Shown: in pieces, positions 33,622 through 46,529 of the stretch
How the letters are laid out: every line of letters begins with the position of its first letter
Numbering within the stretch: the first letter of the stretch is position 1
Assembly (NCBI GenBank): GCA_025399215.1
Contig: MU621143.1
Span: 1-64,000, forward strand
Reading direction: 5' to 3'
Source: Globomyces pollinis-pini
Taxonomy: Eukaryota; Chytridiomycota; Chytridiomycetes; Rhizophydiales; Globomycetaceae
DNA length: 64,000 bases
The notes under the pieces: generated by a model
Database searches by the model: none
Seen by the model: the letters and a program-made list of their open reading frames with translations, nothing else
What the model was told of the DNA's origin: nothing
Program-made: the position numbers and the translations under genes

Positions 33622-36465
33622 TTAGTCACTAAAAGCATGACGTGAAAAGTAAGCAAAAACCCCTTCAAATCCACCAAATGCAACATCTCGTTGATATCGT
33701 TGAATAAACTCTTCGTGAATGCTATTATGGTCTAGTTCCATTAAAATCACTTTTTTAATAATCTGGTAATACACTTTAGCTTTCTTTACACATGATAAAA
33801 CACCATTTGATGTGATATCATTATATGTAAGGTTCCATCGTTGGATATTCCATAATTTACCCTTTGATAATCTACATCCAATCTCTGTCATAAAATTGTC
33901 TTTTAATCTTAAATAGCTTAAATCAACATTTTTCAAATATTTCAATCCTTTGAGTAAATTTAAAACATCATCTTGATTGATATTGGTGTTTGATAAATTC
34001 ACTTGAACAACTCGCGATAGGATGAACACTTTCTGAAATTCAGGAACTACTATATGATCCAACAAATTTGAAGACACATCCAAGTTTGCAAACGTGTCCG
34101 ATTTAGTTTCGTTGGTCAAATTTAAGAAGTTTTTTTGATTCAATTCACAATTGGAGATGTTGAGAGTGACTGATGTTCTACCTTTGAACCAATTTACTAC
34201 ATTGCTGAAGTAAATCATTAAATGAATTCCACTTAGATTCAAGTTCAATATTTTTGTCATTGCTATGCTTTCTGTCAAATATTTCACACACAGATTTGTA
34301 ATTGCATTAAATGAAAAGTCGAATTCTAACAGACTGGTAAAGTGATTTAAATTGTATGCTAAGTATTTGATGTATTCTGTATCATCAAAATTTTTATCCA
34401 ATATTAATCTAGACAGTTTCAATTTCTTGAGTTTCGGTGCTAGGGGCACTTTAGAATCAACAAGAGCATTTAACACTAAATTCAATCCGATTGAGGTGAT
34501 GTTGGAGTTGTTGAGGTTCAAGTCCGTAACACATAGAGTTGTTTGATTGTTTTTCAAGAAATTGGATAAATCTAATGCTCCATTAAATCCAAAATTAAAA
34601 TTGGAAAAATCTAGGATTGTAATGTAAGGAATATACAAGTCGCTTTGAATCTTATAAAAATCAAAGTTCTCCTTGTACAAATTTTGACTCGGTTTGGATT
34701 CACTTGAAAAACTAATCGATATTTCACTAAATTTTAATTTCTGGGATGTTTCTGTGCTCTCTTGCTCTTGTTGAGACTCGGGTAAGTCCAAATACTCTGC
34801 CAAACTACTAATTCCTTTCAAGTTGAAGGTATTTTCTGTTTTCATGTGCAAATGACGATTTTTGATATTGGATCGTGCATTCTTTCGAATAAAGATGTCA
34901 TCTTTCTTTGGAAAAATCATGTAAGGTGCTATCTGAGACACAATACTGAATGATTCTGGTATGATAAAGTTAATTTTTACAACTATTTTGGGAAGCGATT
35001 CACAAGCTGCTAATAGAAAGTTTGACAGACAAGAGTTGACGACACTGCAGTTCACTGTAATCAATTGAATATTGGCACATTTTTGTAAAATAAAACACCA
35101 GAATCTATAATTTAACTGTTGTGAACAATCTGTATCAAAATGTAATACTAGTTCATTGACTCTATTCCCTTCATAATTAATAATAGATTCCATCAAATGT
35201 ATAGGGAACCGAGTTGATTTTGCTGCCTTTAAAAGAAATTGACTGAGAAAGAAGTCAATTGCGACAGATTTGGATAAATTGATGATAGTTCCCTGATAAA
35301 CCATCTGATACAACCGCGAAGGAAACTCAGAAGGGAATCTATTTTTACAATTGTGCATGACCTTGAAAAACTTGTCAATCCAAACAGATCCAATACTAAT
35401 TTTATCATTCAATTTCACTTCTAGATTATCATATTTCAATACTTCATGCTCAATTTGAACCAATTCACCAATATTAAGTAACTTCAATATCTTTCTGATG
35501 ATGGAGTTGGGAAGATTTCCAAATGATCCAATCACTATCGCAAATAAACAAAACGATTGATTTACTATATATATCTTTTGCAGCTTTGGAAATACAAAAA
35601 TCAACCAATTGGGGTATATCTAGAAAGTTTGCAATTTCCAATATATGAAAGTTAATCTCTTGATCGAAATCAAAAGGAATTAACATGCTAGTATCAACAT
35701 TCTGATAAGTAAGAAATTGCCTACTAAGATAGTTTAATATAATTTCCATTATGGCATCGGGTATAGTTGGAAAAGTTAACCCATTACGATATTCTAGGTA
35801 TTGATCTATATCATTAAACAGTGTGTCAATTTACTTGATGATTGGTGTATATGTTTGATTGTACTTGATTGGTACAAAATATCAAGAGGAATTCGTACCA
35901 ATTTTGAATTGTAATTAAGGTTGATAAACAGTTTAGTAGTTAGATGTGTATTGACCAATCGATCGAGTTCTTGTTTCTGATACATCAACCAGTTTTGATT
36001 CATGATTTTATCTTCCTTTAGATTTGGCTGGTCGATTATTGTTGGCAGGTTGATCAATTCAGAATGTGTACTGGTATGTGTTGATGGAATATTTGCTAAA
36101 GGTCCAAACCCAGCAGTATGTATCCTAACCAGTGATTGATGAGACTTCAATTTGTCTATGATTTGTTGGACATCTTCATCTATCTTTTTGATTGGACTCA
36201 ATTTTGGAGAACATCGTTTTTTAGGTACATTTAAACTGGGATAATTAATCATTGATTTTTCGGATTGGGTATGAGATAAATTAAGACCCGAGTCTATATA
36301 CTTGGATGTCATCCAATGCCTTTGATTTGTAACCGATTTATTTGGTGGTTTAGTCGTTTTTCGCGGTTTTGGTGGCAATGGAACTTGTACGCGAGTCATA
36401 TTGGTTGGAAATCCTTGGTTAGGATATGGTATAATGTTGAACATGTTGTTTTGTTTTCTTTCCAT
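33622..36465 (-). CDS. Skp1/elongin-C-like + F-box-like + LRR fusion protein
   Basis: Three exons (introns 29 and 31 nt) give 927 aa in one frame. Residues 1-175 are disordered and Pro-rich (PLPPKPRKTTKPP). Residues ~175-310 have the Skp1/elongin-C fold pattern: LFINLNYNSKLVRIPLDIL, YQSSTIKHI, LTFPTIPDAIMEIILNYL, then ILEIANFLDIPQLVDFC. Directly after comes FGNLPNSIIRKILKLLNI, an F-box-like helix pair, and then ~600 residues with leucine-rich repeats (VTDLNLNNSNITSIGLNLV, NLDVSSNLLDH). Skp1 normally binds an F-box on a separate protein within a cullin ligase; here both lie on one chain. Function as a ubiquitin-ligase substrate receptor is inference. The exon junctions are inside the Skp1-like domain and right before the F-box. 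Confidence 0.75.
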
Positions 36466-36617
36466 TATCGAAATAGAAAATCGTTGACGTTGGTTATTTC
36501 ATCAATTGAGCGAATGACGTTGCATTCAGCAACAATTGAATATCAAGACCAATATATTATTCTTATGGAAACGCTAAACAATGAATATGAACTTGTATCT
36601 AGTAATGCTCTAATATA

Positions 36618-38960
36618 TTAATGATTTATTCGGATAGATTTCCCAGAGAAATCTGACAGTAATTGTAGGTGCAATCCAAATATTATTTTGCCCTGAACTT
36701 GAATAATTAAAAAGTTTTACCTTTCTCTTGTGTTTTTGAGCTAAAGTCTTTAATGGTTCACGATACCTTTGACCCTTATCATCTGTACAAATCATTTGAC
36801 AACGCTCGCAATGGTCTACAACCTAAATATAAATAACAGTCTATCAATAAAACCTTGAAAATGATATCTCCAATTTGTACAGTGCTATCGACCCAATTTT
36901 CCTCTTCGAAAGGTGTTTCCCCATCAAAAATGAAATTAGCACGAAAGGAACCTGAAGAAACATGAGATTTAGGCGATGAGTTTGGGATTTCCTCTTTTAG
37001 TACATCTAGTGAGGTGTTGGAAATTAACAAAAACTGTGATGTATTTACAAATGATGTTTGACTGCTAGTCTTGAAAGATAGTTTAGACTCCATTGATACC
37101 AACACACATGGTTGTTGTAAAAACTCTGAAAACCATTGATTAACTGATTCATCATTGGCTAACCCGGTGACCGGTTTCAGACATATCAATGAATCCATAC
37201 TATTACCATGTCGTGTAGAAGTAATAACTAATGAAGGCATTCCAGGAGCAGACACTGTTATATATCCTGTAGATAAATCAATATCTATGATTTCTATCTG
37301 TTTTAACAAGATGCAATTTTTTTGTGTTAAAACATGATTATTTGAATCAAGCAACATAAAATTTCTATCATACATCAAACCGGTTTCCGATAATGGCCAA
37401 GACTCTACTACATAGCCAGAACATGATTTAATAGGGTACACAATGATTTGAGTCAATTTTAAAGTTCTAGTTGAAGGCAATAAGTGTGCTGTATCTGTTT
37501 TTAAACATGCATTCTTTTCTTGAAAATAAGACGATAAAAACTCGATCCATTTTAAGCAATCGTGTTCTGTATTTGCCATTCCAAATGATATTCTAATCGC
37601 TCCCGTAGGTTTGCCATTCAGTAGATCATTACCATCACCACATATAAATCCATGACTCTAAAAATTAAATTCTCTAAGTTTATAGAACCTGATGCATATC
37701 TTTAATATCTTCTGATGATAGATTCAAATAAAATTGAGATGCACCTGGGTTGCAAAATCTTCCCACTCGCAAATGAATGTTCTGGAGTAAATTACAACAT
37801 ATAATCTAACCTCTATGGCAGTAAACTTTGATATTTCAGAGTATCCAATATGTGAACCATCAGAACTTTTCAAGTTAAATGTTACAATGGGACCCAATTC
37901 ATCCCATTCATTTGGATAAAACTCTACTAAATTTGCTCCGTTATCATGTTTCAAACTTGACATTTTGCTTCTGGCTAAATTTGCCAAATAGTTACAATGA
38001 TTTGATAGATTTTTCCAATCTCCAAATCGACTTTCAATATATGTGAAACCATACTCTAATGCAATTATTTGCTGAAATGGAAGAGTCCCTAATCGATTAA
38101 TATTAGATTATCCACACCATCCTCAAATTTCTCGTGAATATTTGTTCGATTTGATATGTACAATGGTGCAACGGATATAGCAGACACTGTCCCTCCACCA
38201 GTATAGTTCTTCTTCAAAATCTTTGCACAAGAATTCTTTACAATTAGGGCTCCTAATCCTGTTGGGAATCCAAATATTTTATAGAATGACAAAACGGCAT
38301 AATCTGCAGGATACTTGGACAAATCAAATGCAGAAGTAGACGAGTAAGCAGCTATATCTATTAATACTTCGGCATTTCCAGAGCCATATGTATGAAAATC
38401 ATTTATCCAAGATGGACTAAATTTCACCCCAGAAAAGTTACACTGAGCTGGATATGCGAATACCACAGGCTTGTCTTGAAATTTATACTCTCTAACTAAA
38501 CCGCTTATTTCTGATTCCGATATACATCGTGTACAAGTCTCTACTGGTGTATTTGTGAATTGTGCAACTTTTGGAGATATACCCACAACTGAAGTATGAG
38601 ATGCATCTAAATACCAAAACTGTTTGTTATTCCAATCGATAGAATCTGCCAATAGTTTTAGTGCAGCAGTAGCGTTTGAAGTGAATATAACAGAATAGTC
38701 CAAGTCATTGGTATTCAAATATCTAAGTTGAGTCAATAACCGAATTCGATTTACGATAATATTTTCCTTCTAATATGATTTATTTTTAAATTTAATAGTG
38801 GTTGAGAGTGAGGATTAGAGTAATGGTTCGTTAACAAGTCATTCGTATGACCAGTAATAATTTGTTTGGGAACTGGTACACATCCAGCATTATCTAAATA
38901 AATCTGATTCTTTAACTGAGGAAAATCGTCTTGATCCAATGGAGGAATTACTGGACTCAT
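36618..38960 (-). CDS. MOCOS: molybdenum cofactor sulfurase
   Basis: Seven exons (introns 28-32 nt) give 720 aa. The N-terminal class V aminotransferase (cysteine desulfurase) domain has IYLDNAGCVPVPKQ, FTSNATAALKLLA, YLDASHTSVVG and the PLP lysine in LSFYKIFGFPTGLGALIV near residue 218, then YTGGGTVSA. The C-terminal MOSC domain has YPIKSCSGYVVESWPL, FRANFIFDG and DHCERCQMICTD. The enzyme transfers sulfur to the Mo cofactor of xanthine dehydrogenase and aldehyde oxidase type enzymes (family knowledge). An apparent frameshift near 38100 is a 29-nt intron; splicing gives the family sequence EDGTLPF. The true C terminus (FGLHLQLLSDF...) needs the last intron to be removed. Confidence 0.93.
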
Positions 38961-39174
38961 TCAATTCAATTTTTATAAAAATATCCAAATCTGAAACTAT
39001 GTATGGTTCTTCCCTTCACGAAAAAGTGAGGTATGCAAAGTGGGTATTGAATTGTAAACCTGAAAGAGGGACATCAAACTGGTAAAGAAATAAATTTGTT
39101 AGGGGATATGGTAAAGAAGGAAGAGTATTGAATGGTAACTACAAATTATATTCAAAGTTGGATGCTGTCAGTAA

Positions 39175-41119
39175 TTAAACTTGTCTTTCATAGAACAATA
39201 TGTATGCTGAAGTGTTATTGTTCGGTTGACCACTTCCTAGACTAGTAACTTGAGAATCATTGCGTTCACACCATCCATCATCATTCCAATTCTTGGTAGT
39301 GGCTGTATAATGCCCTCCATGAACGCTACCAGAATGATTGGATATAGCAATTAAAGTATAATTTGTGTTTAACGTTTTAAGAAAATCTGATTGATATTCT
39401 TGCATATTGAGATTCAGTGGGTATGTAATGGAATGGTCAAGTTTCTTATTCGGATTATAACGAAATCTTTTCAAATCTAAGGAATTTAAATTGATTGAAT
39501 CTTACGTAGAACTAAGATTTGAGGTAGTTTAGACAATTTCAATCCTTTGGTTGCCTTCTCATATTTCTTACAAGTAGAACAATTGTAATCTGACTCTAAA
39601 TCTTCTTCCTTGAAATATTCATCCAAACAATGATTCAACATTGACAATAGACCTTCCCGTCTGCCAGTCACTGGTATAGAAAGATCCCAAACGGTATCAA
39701 ATGTGACTGATGGTGTTTTGCAACTTTTACACACTATTGTACTCTGTAATTGTCCTCCAAAAATATCTAAAAGGACACTATTTTCATACTTTTTGTACCG
39801 ATTCCATTGGATTTGGCTTTTAATCGAATCACTAAATATTAGCCAAGTAATATATAACTACCCTAAAACGTCAAGCTCAGAATCTTTGTAAGTAAATTTG
39901 GGTATCTGTTTAACTATCTTTAAGTATCAGTTACAAATACCATCATTTAAATCAAGATGCAATTCATTCAATATTGCTCTTAAACATTCTAAAATTAATC
40001 AATTGGTATAACCTTGCGCATCATGCTGACTGAATAAAACAATTAGTACAAATTGAATGTTACTCATATCCCTGAAATAGCTCGACCCTTCGTTGTATTA
40101 CATTCTTGAAGTTGGAAGGAGAAACACAAGAGTTGGCCCTGCTATTCAAAACACTTTCAATTAATTGAAAGAAAGCTATCCTGTTTACTATTTAAGGAAT
40201 GACAATACCTTTGGCAACGGTATGCTCTCGCTGAAGTCTTGAGTTCACGTTAAAAGGACCTTTTACTATACCAATGATATGTCTGATAGACATCAGGCAC
40301 TGTAGTATAGAGTTCATATAACACTATAATTAGTCAGTCAATCACATACAGTGTTTCCCAAATTGTTCAGCCCTACATAAGCATTCTTTGCTGAAAAGCT
40401 GAATATTGAAAGGTCTGGTATAGATCTTGATGCGAACGCCAATTGAATCAATTCAGGATGAAGTTGTATCTTTAGATTTGAATTAGATGCTGTACTTTTA
40501 GATGGCAATTTGACATGTGGTCTTTTTACACTATTTGCAGGTGATATATTTGTGCTTGATGTCGCCAAACTGTGCTGCGATTTGGATAATTCTGATTGTA
40601 TAGAACCACTTCTGTTTATTGTTCCCGATGCAAGTGCAGGTAATGCTGAGGATGAATTACTGTAATTATGTCCACGGAAAACAGCTTTTGTGGATATATT
40701 AGATTTGAGTGATGATTGACTGTTATTGTCTCGTGGAATTAAACTTATATTCGATGCTGAGTTATTTATATCCATATTATTTGAATATAATTTTGTACTA
40801 TTTCGAATCTCTCTATCCTCAACTGGAGGGAAATTGATATTTCTCTTTATCTTTGTCAATGAATTGATGATACTTCTCGACTCAGGTGCTGTCGATTTTC
40901 GAGTAGTCTCGCTTTTTAAAGACAGTCTTCGTATATTTCTTGCAATAATGTTTGTAGAAATAGGAGCTTTGGGAGGTTGTGGAACACTAAATGAAATTAA
41001 ACCAATGCAGATACTTACCGCGACTGAGATGGTTCGGGTTTCATTTTAAATCTCCTTGAGCTGGAGTTCCCAATTTGATTGGATGGAGTATTGGGTGGTA
41101 GTGGTGTTCTGGTCGACAT
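39175..41119 (-). CDS. ubiquitin carboxyl-terminal hydrolase (USP family)
   Basis: Nine exons (introns 21-34 nt) give 573 aa. About 240 residues of disordered Ser/Asn-rich leader precede a compact USP domain: Cys box VGLNNLGNTCYMNSILQCL (active Cys near residue 246, directly after an intron), GYDQHDAQECLRAIL, zinc-binding CKSC ... CSTCKKYE, LVLHLKRFRYNP and the His box SGSVHGGHYTATTKNW with DDGW. The catalytic Cys and His are present, so the enzyme looks active. The short domain and zinc finger resemble USP2/USP8/Doa4-like enzymes; the substrate cannot be told. The start (MSTRTPLPP, 41119) is in a short first exon, divergent from TAF7. Confidence 0.88.
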
Positions 41120-41425
41120 TGGTATCTAATGAATGCGAAGAGCGTGATGGAAAGTTGTACGCGACTGTAATTGAAACCAAAAAACGACTATTTATCATCA
41201 CACTACACCCTGATGGATCAATTGAATCATAATTCATAATTAAGATGAAAACAATTTTGATTTTAAGTGGTGAGGTTAATATCTCACTAGTCACCGTTCA
41301 CCAACCAACAACTTAGAATCATAGATCAGCAATTAATGCTTTATTGAATATGGATTATGGAGCTCGTATAATGGACTGAAGTTCAAATTCAATCGTTTTT
41401 TTCTTGACGCACAAACTACAACAGA
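41120..41425. promoter_or_regulatory. divergent promoter region USP / TAF7
   Basis: 306 bp between divergent start codons, AT-rich, no open frame supported. It must drive both genes by position. I see no clear TATA box or other named element. Confidence 0.4.
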
Positions 41426-42663
41426 ATGGTAGTCATCAAAATCAAACAACCTGTAGAACCGAAAGATGGAAAGGATAACAAAGGTGCATTCAAACTATCA
41501 TCCAAAAGTGCTGCTCAAACTGGTCCACCTAAAATCAAAGTTAAACAATTTTACGACAAAGATATTGATGAAGCACTACAAGAAGCTCCCATAGAAGAAC
41601 ATTTCATATTAAGATTACCACCTTCACTCTATCATCTGAGAGAGAAAATTAAAAAACGGGATGTTCCTGTGGATTTAAATATGGTTTTCAAAGGTTTGTC
41701 TAGGTAACGTTAACGTAAAAGATCCTAGATATGGAAAACTATCTTTAGGAAAGAAATCATATCATGCAACATTGGTTGGTAAGAAAATACCTCTATTAAT
41801 TCCATCAACTTAGATTTGCCATGTATAACAGAATCACTAAAAACAATTGACAATAAGCAGTTTTATAAAATCGCAGATGTAATTCATCCATTTATCTTAA
41901 GTTGTATTAGGTATCACAAATGGTTATTGTACATGAAGAAGGAAAGAGATATACCGGCCCAAAAGATTGTGTCTTTAATGATGGACTATCTATACCTTTA
42001 AAGGATGTCAGAAACTGTCGATTTAGAAAAAGAATGTCAAAAAAAGTAGTTGAAGATGTGGAAGCAGAAGTGGAGAGGTTACTACTGGCAGATATTGAAG
42101 CGGAAGAATTAAAATATGGTTCATTTAAAACAAAAGACTTATTATTAGAGGTTCATGAAAGAAAAGATGCCGATATGGAAGAAGATATGGAAGAAGATGA
42201 AGGATTAGACTCGGATGGCGAAGAGGGTGATGATTTTGGTATCGATCTTGATGCAGCCATTGATGAAGTCTTGGATAAAGATGATGGAACTAATACCCAA
42301 GAACAAGAGCAGGAGCAGGAGGAATCTGAAGAAGAAGAAAGTGGTGATGAAAGTGATGATGGAGAACAGAGTGATAATAATGCTGAGAATGAAAATGAGA
42401 ATGATGAAAATAACATTTTGAAGAATTCATTGAAGAATGAGATAACGCAATTAGAAAATAAGTTGAATGAAAAGAATGCACTGGCGAACAATCAAGTTAA
42501 TGCGATTATGAAGGTACAATTTTAATAATCTTAAGTATAGTCGCGTTTCAAAGGAATTGTAGATAAATTAGCAGCAGAATTGGCATTAAAAAGAGAACAG
42601 TTATCTAAATTAGAAGAAGAGATTTTGAAAGAAGATGATGGCAATGAAGATGAAGATGAATAA
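41426..42663 (+). CDS. TAF7: TFIID subunit TAF7
   Basis: Five exons (introns 28, 35, 32 and 27 nt) give 371 aa. The conserved TAFII55 domain is clear: EEHFILRLPPSLYHLREKI, VFKDPRYGKLSLG, HATLVDLPCITESLKTID, FYKIADVSQMVIVHEEG, then LKDVRNCRFRKRMSKKVV and VERLLLADIEAEE. A long acidic region (EEDEGLDSDGEEGDDFGIDL) and a C-terminal coiled coil follow. TAF7 binds TAF1 and controls its acetyltransferase and promoter DNA contact within TFIID (family knowledge). Start at 41426 is close to the conserved domain and is preceded by an in-frame spacer without other Met. Confidence 0.93.
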
Positions 42664-42843
42664 TAAACGTACTTAATACACATTAAAATCATTCGCGATC
42701 TATTCCATTTAACTAGTGAATTTATAGTCAGATAAGATACATGAGCACATGGCAATGATTCGAATTCTTCTAGAAAAATGATAAAATTTGCATGAGGAAA
42801 ATTTTAAACCTTTCGAAATCACGTTGATTGAATTCTTTTCAAA

Positions 42844-44938
42844 ATGAAATTCAGTTTCGATGTTTCCGAAGTGCTCACGAAACCAAGTATTTGAATGAAT
42901 GTACTTTAATCATCTATAGTCAGTATATTCACTGCTTCTGAATTACCTAAAACTCAACGAAAGTAACATTTTAATAATTGTTAATAATTAGATTTGATAA
43001 ATTAATGAATATTCTAGATGAATTGGGTAGAGCTAGTGGAAAAGCTCAATCTTTAAGAGGTCCAATTACAAGTCTTGTCAAATTAAAATCACATCCTGAT
43101 CAAGTAATACCATCATTAATTTGAACGTTAGCGTGTGTATATTATGAGAGAAGAGCAAATCTGTAAACCTCCACTGAAATCCCAAACGTCTAGGGATGAT
43201 CTATACATGTTTAGTGGTGCAGGAATGGCAGGATACAAAGATTTGACACAGTCTCAAAAATTTTCTATTGTGGGTATGATTAAAGTTGGTTGGAAAAGAT
43301 TGTTTGTGACGGTAATTGTATTTCATTATTTTGATTCTTTAGGATGATTTGAATCGTCAGATAGATTTGAATACATTATGTGTACTTGATTTTTATGTCG
43401 ATGAACATTTACAAAGAAAAGGTTAAAGAGAATGAAATTTAATAGGTAGGATATGGGAAGCAATTGTTTGAGCATATGTTGAAGGTAAATTTGTATGGTA
43501 TATACTTAACATCTTATACAGGTTGAGTTCATATCACCACAAAAACTAGCATACGATAGACCATCAATTAAATTTTTAAGCTTTTTACAGAAACACTACA
43601 ATCTGGTCGATTTTATTCCTCAAACCAACAATTTTGTTATCTTTAAAGAGTTTGGATTAAGATACCTAGACATTGGTAAGAATTACGAGAACAAATTACA
43701 ATTGAATTCAATTGCTAATTCATTTGATTATTTATTACTAACAAATGGTAGATAGTAGAGGACGGCCTTTAACCTCCTACCATCCAAAAGAAAAGAAACT
43801 AATTGCAATCAATCAAGAATTGTTCGCTGATAGACATAGATATCAAGAAGGTAATTCCAAACAGTTCTCAGAGTTTAAAAAATCCAATCTGACAAATAAG
43901 AGAAAAGACGTTGGCATGACTAGAATCAAATCCAAAGATTTGAGAAGAAATTCAATTACAACTTCCGATAATCTTGATTCGCGATACAATCTAAATGAAA
44001 ATGCTCAGAGTGATGATGCAGCAGATATCGGTATCGCTGTGAACGCTTCTATTATTGGCCAGGAAAATATATTAGCCTTTGACAATCAACAAGCATCTGC
44101 AACTACAAGACTATCAAGCAGAACACAACGAAGAGATTCTCAACATATTCGAAATAACGAACGACAACCACAAACAATTTCAAATGAGAAACATCTCCCT
44201 GCTTTGCCTAAAGTGGCTTCTGGTACTAATTTACATCAAATGGACACTCTTTTGACAGAAAATTCCGCGTCAAACATTCGAACAATGCATTCTCTGCCAT
44301 CCTTAAACTCAAATCCAATCGATCTCGATAAATGTTCTAATGCAACAGAGATCCCCGAAGATATAGTTGCTTCTAATCGCCATTCTATTCAACAAACAAC
44401 TATAGACAAAGCAATTGACATTGAACAGCCAAAAGAAGAGATAGAGGCAGTGATTGAGAAATTCGAAAGACAATTACCAGCTTTAGTTGTAGAGGAAGAT
44501 ATACATGAGACCATTGATGAATATCTACCTTCTCCAACGAAAATCAAACAACCACTCAAAAACAAAATCTCTAAAAAGAATTTACCACAAGACACAATTG
44601 AAGAGAACGTGGAAGAAAATGTTTGTGTTGAAATAGACCCAATCACTGATCCTATCGATTGGACACTTCATAACGTACCCATTAATTTCTCATCTTCTAA
44701 AACCATCCCCATCAAACCTATTCTAAGTTTCCACGAGGCCGAACGTCAAAACAAAGTCATGAAATTAATTGCCGAAACCCAAAATTCAAAACCTACAACC
44801 AACATTGGATATCAATATAAACCTATTGATAATTCCAAAGATTTGGGACGACATAATTTCTTACAACCTGCTGGTATTCCGTCTGGTATCAATTATCGTA
44901 ATCGTATGCATCAAAGAAAATTTGATAAAAGAAGTTAA
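42844..44938 (+). CDS. ATAT1: alpha-tubulin N-acetyltransferase with long C-terminal extension
   Basis: Eight exons (six introns of 28-37 nt plus one of 76 nt) give 610 aa. Residues ~25-215 are the MEC-17/ATAT1 acetyltransferase: FDKLMNILDELGRASGKAQS, GMIKVGWKRLFVTDDLN, LCVLDFYVDEHLQRKGYG (with the conserved Cys and Asp and the acetyl-CoA loop QRKGYGKQLF), LAYDRPSIKFLSFLQKHY and FIPQTNNFVIFKEFG. It acetylates Lys40 of alpha-tubulin inside microtubules, mainly axonemes, and is restricted to ciliated lineages (family knowledge). About 395 further residues, disordered and charged, follow across the 76-nt intron. That junction (43676-43751) is supported by frame and by the TSYHPKEKKLIAINQELF block; otherwise the protein would end at LLLTNGR. 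Confidence 0.9.
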
Positions 44939-45048
44939 AAATCGATATGATTGATTTTGTCATTAAAATCTATTATCTTGACGTCAATACCATATTAATT
45001 CAATAAATTTTATATATTTAACAAGAATCTTTAAAATATAACGCGTCG

Positions 45049-46061
45049 ATGGAGACAATGAGGTAAATTTTACTTTAAAAAAGATTGAAAGGCAATATCA
45101 AACGAATAGATTGAAAATCGTAGAATGGATGGAATAAGATATGAACGTCATGTAGATTTAAAGAAACCCCGTAAATTGGATGTGAAGGATAAAGATCGAC
45201 TATCACAAAAAGTAATTTCATTCATAATAATGATTTTTAGAATGGAACTCATTCGACTATTTACTTGATTAATGGGGATAGATATATTGGAGAGTGGAGA
45301 GATAATAAACGACATGGTATTTATAGTCAAATTAATGTGTAGGAAAGGGAACACATTATTATAAATCATCTGGTCATACTTATATGGGAGAATGGCAGAA
45401 TGATTTAAGACATGGGTAATTTTGATTGTATTTATCATCCTAGATATGGTATTTTCTCGATTCCAGAAAAAGCTCAACAAAAGACATCTAAAAAGGAATC
45501 CATGTTTTCGAAAACGGAACCTACTAAAATGGCGAATGCAGAAACTCAAAAATTACGTAAAGTGTACACGGGATTGTGGATGAATGATGTTCGACATGGC
45601 ACAGGTTTCCCAGCCAGAATAGCTCATTTGTAGGAACTTACTTTTACCCCGATTCGTCTGTCTATGAAGGAAGTTGGGTAAACGATATGAGGCAAGGATG
45701 GGGTAAAATGACCTATGCAGATGGTTCAATCTATGAAGGTGAGTGGCATCATGAAACGCGCCATGGACAAGGGACTTTGTTGTTGAAGAATGGGGATCGT
45801 TACGAAGGAATGTGGTTTGATAATGAGAAAGAGGGTCCTGGGAAATTCATTTACTTGACCAAACGACAATGTTACAAAGGAGAATGGTCCAAAGGCCAAC
45901 CACGATGTGGAACTATTCAAAATCTTAGCAACTTGGCTGGATATCCTGGTACAATTTATCCTATTCCACCTATTCAGCTTGAAGACCCACAAAAAGTATT
46001 GGATGGAGAAAAAGAGTTAATTTATCAATCTCGTGCAAAAAGACTGGTTGGAGGAGAATAA
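45049..46061 (+). CDS. MORN3: MORN-repeat protein, MORN3 homologue
   Basis: Six exons (introns 61, 29, 26, 28 and 29 nt) give 279 aa. At least six MORN repeats are visible (YIGEWRDNKRHGKGT, YMGEWQNDLRHGYG, YTGLWMNDVRHGTGTY, YEGSWVNDMRQGWGKMTYAD, YEGEWHHETRHGQGTLLL, YEGMWFDNEKEGPGKF) and the MORN3-specific tail (CGTIQNLS ... YPIPPIQLEDPQKVL). MORN3 is a cilium/sperm-flagellum protein in animals (family knowledge); its exact role in fungi is unknown. It starts 111 bp after the stop of ATAT1 on the same strand. The first intron (61 nt) was chosen because only this joining keeps the frame. Confidence 0.9.
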
Positions 46062-46189
46062 TAATAAATTGATTGATATTGATACATTTCCTCTTCCAAA
46101 CCTATAATGTCATACATTGAGGGAATTGACTAAGTGGTAGTAACTTGAAAAAAAAACACTTGATTTTGATGAACATGATTTATTTCAAT

Positions 46190-46529
46190 TTATTCATCAG
46201 CTTCAACAGTGCGTAGGTATTCCTTTCGGTTGTAATATTCATACTAAAAAAATATTAAGAAATATAATGTTTACCTTCTTATCAGCCCAAATATGAAGGT
46301 AATAGTAGAAGGCAAGTGGTGGAGCAATGAAAACAGCTTGTCTAGCAGTTCTCTTGATCCAGTTTCCAAAACCAGGAGTCAACATACCTTTGAAAGGTTT
46401 TTGTTGATAAGGACTTACGGAATATTCATAGAATCCATTCCTACTGTTAACATCATTTCATTATACATTTTTTGCATAGGCGAACCCCACCAGCTATGGT
46501 TAGTTATCATCAACGTACATATGTCCCAT
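46190..46529 (-). CDS. QCR8: cytochrome bc1 complex subunit 8
   Basis: Four tiny exons (introns 25, 23 and 31 nt) give 86 aa: MGHIWWGSPMQKI, YEYSVSPYQQKPFKGM, a membrane helix (QAVFIAPPLAFYYYLHIW) and ADKKYEYYNRKEYLR. The WWG near the N terminus, SPYQQ and the KYEYYN ending are characteristic of QCR8/UQCRQ, the small one-helix subunit next to cytochrome b in complex III. No single open frame is long enough to reveal it; it was found only by splicing. It is convergent with MORN3, 128 bp between stops. Confidence 0.9.

Noticed and set aside
38090..38130. Apparent frameshift in the Mo-cofactor sulfurase
   Set aside because: A 29-nt intron explains it exactly and gives EDGTLPF.
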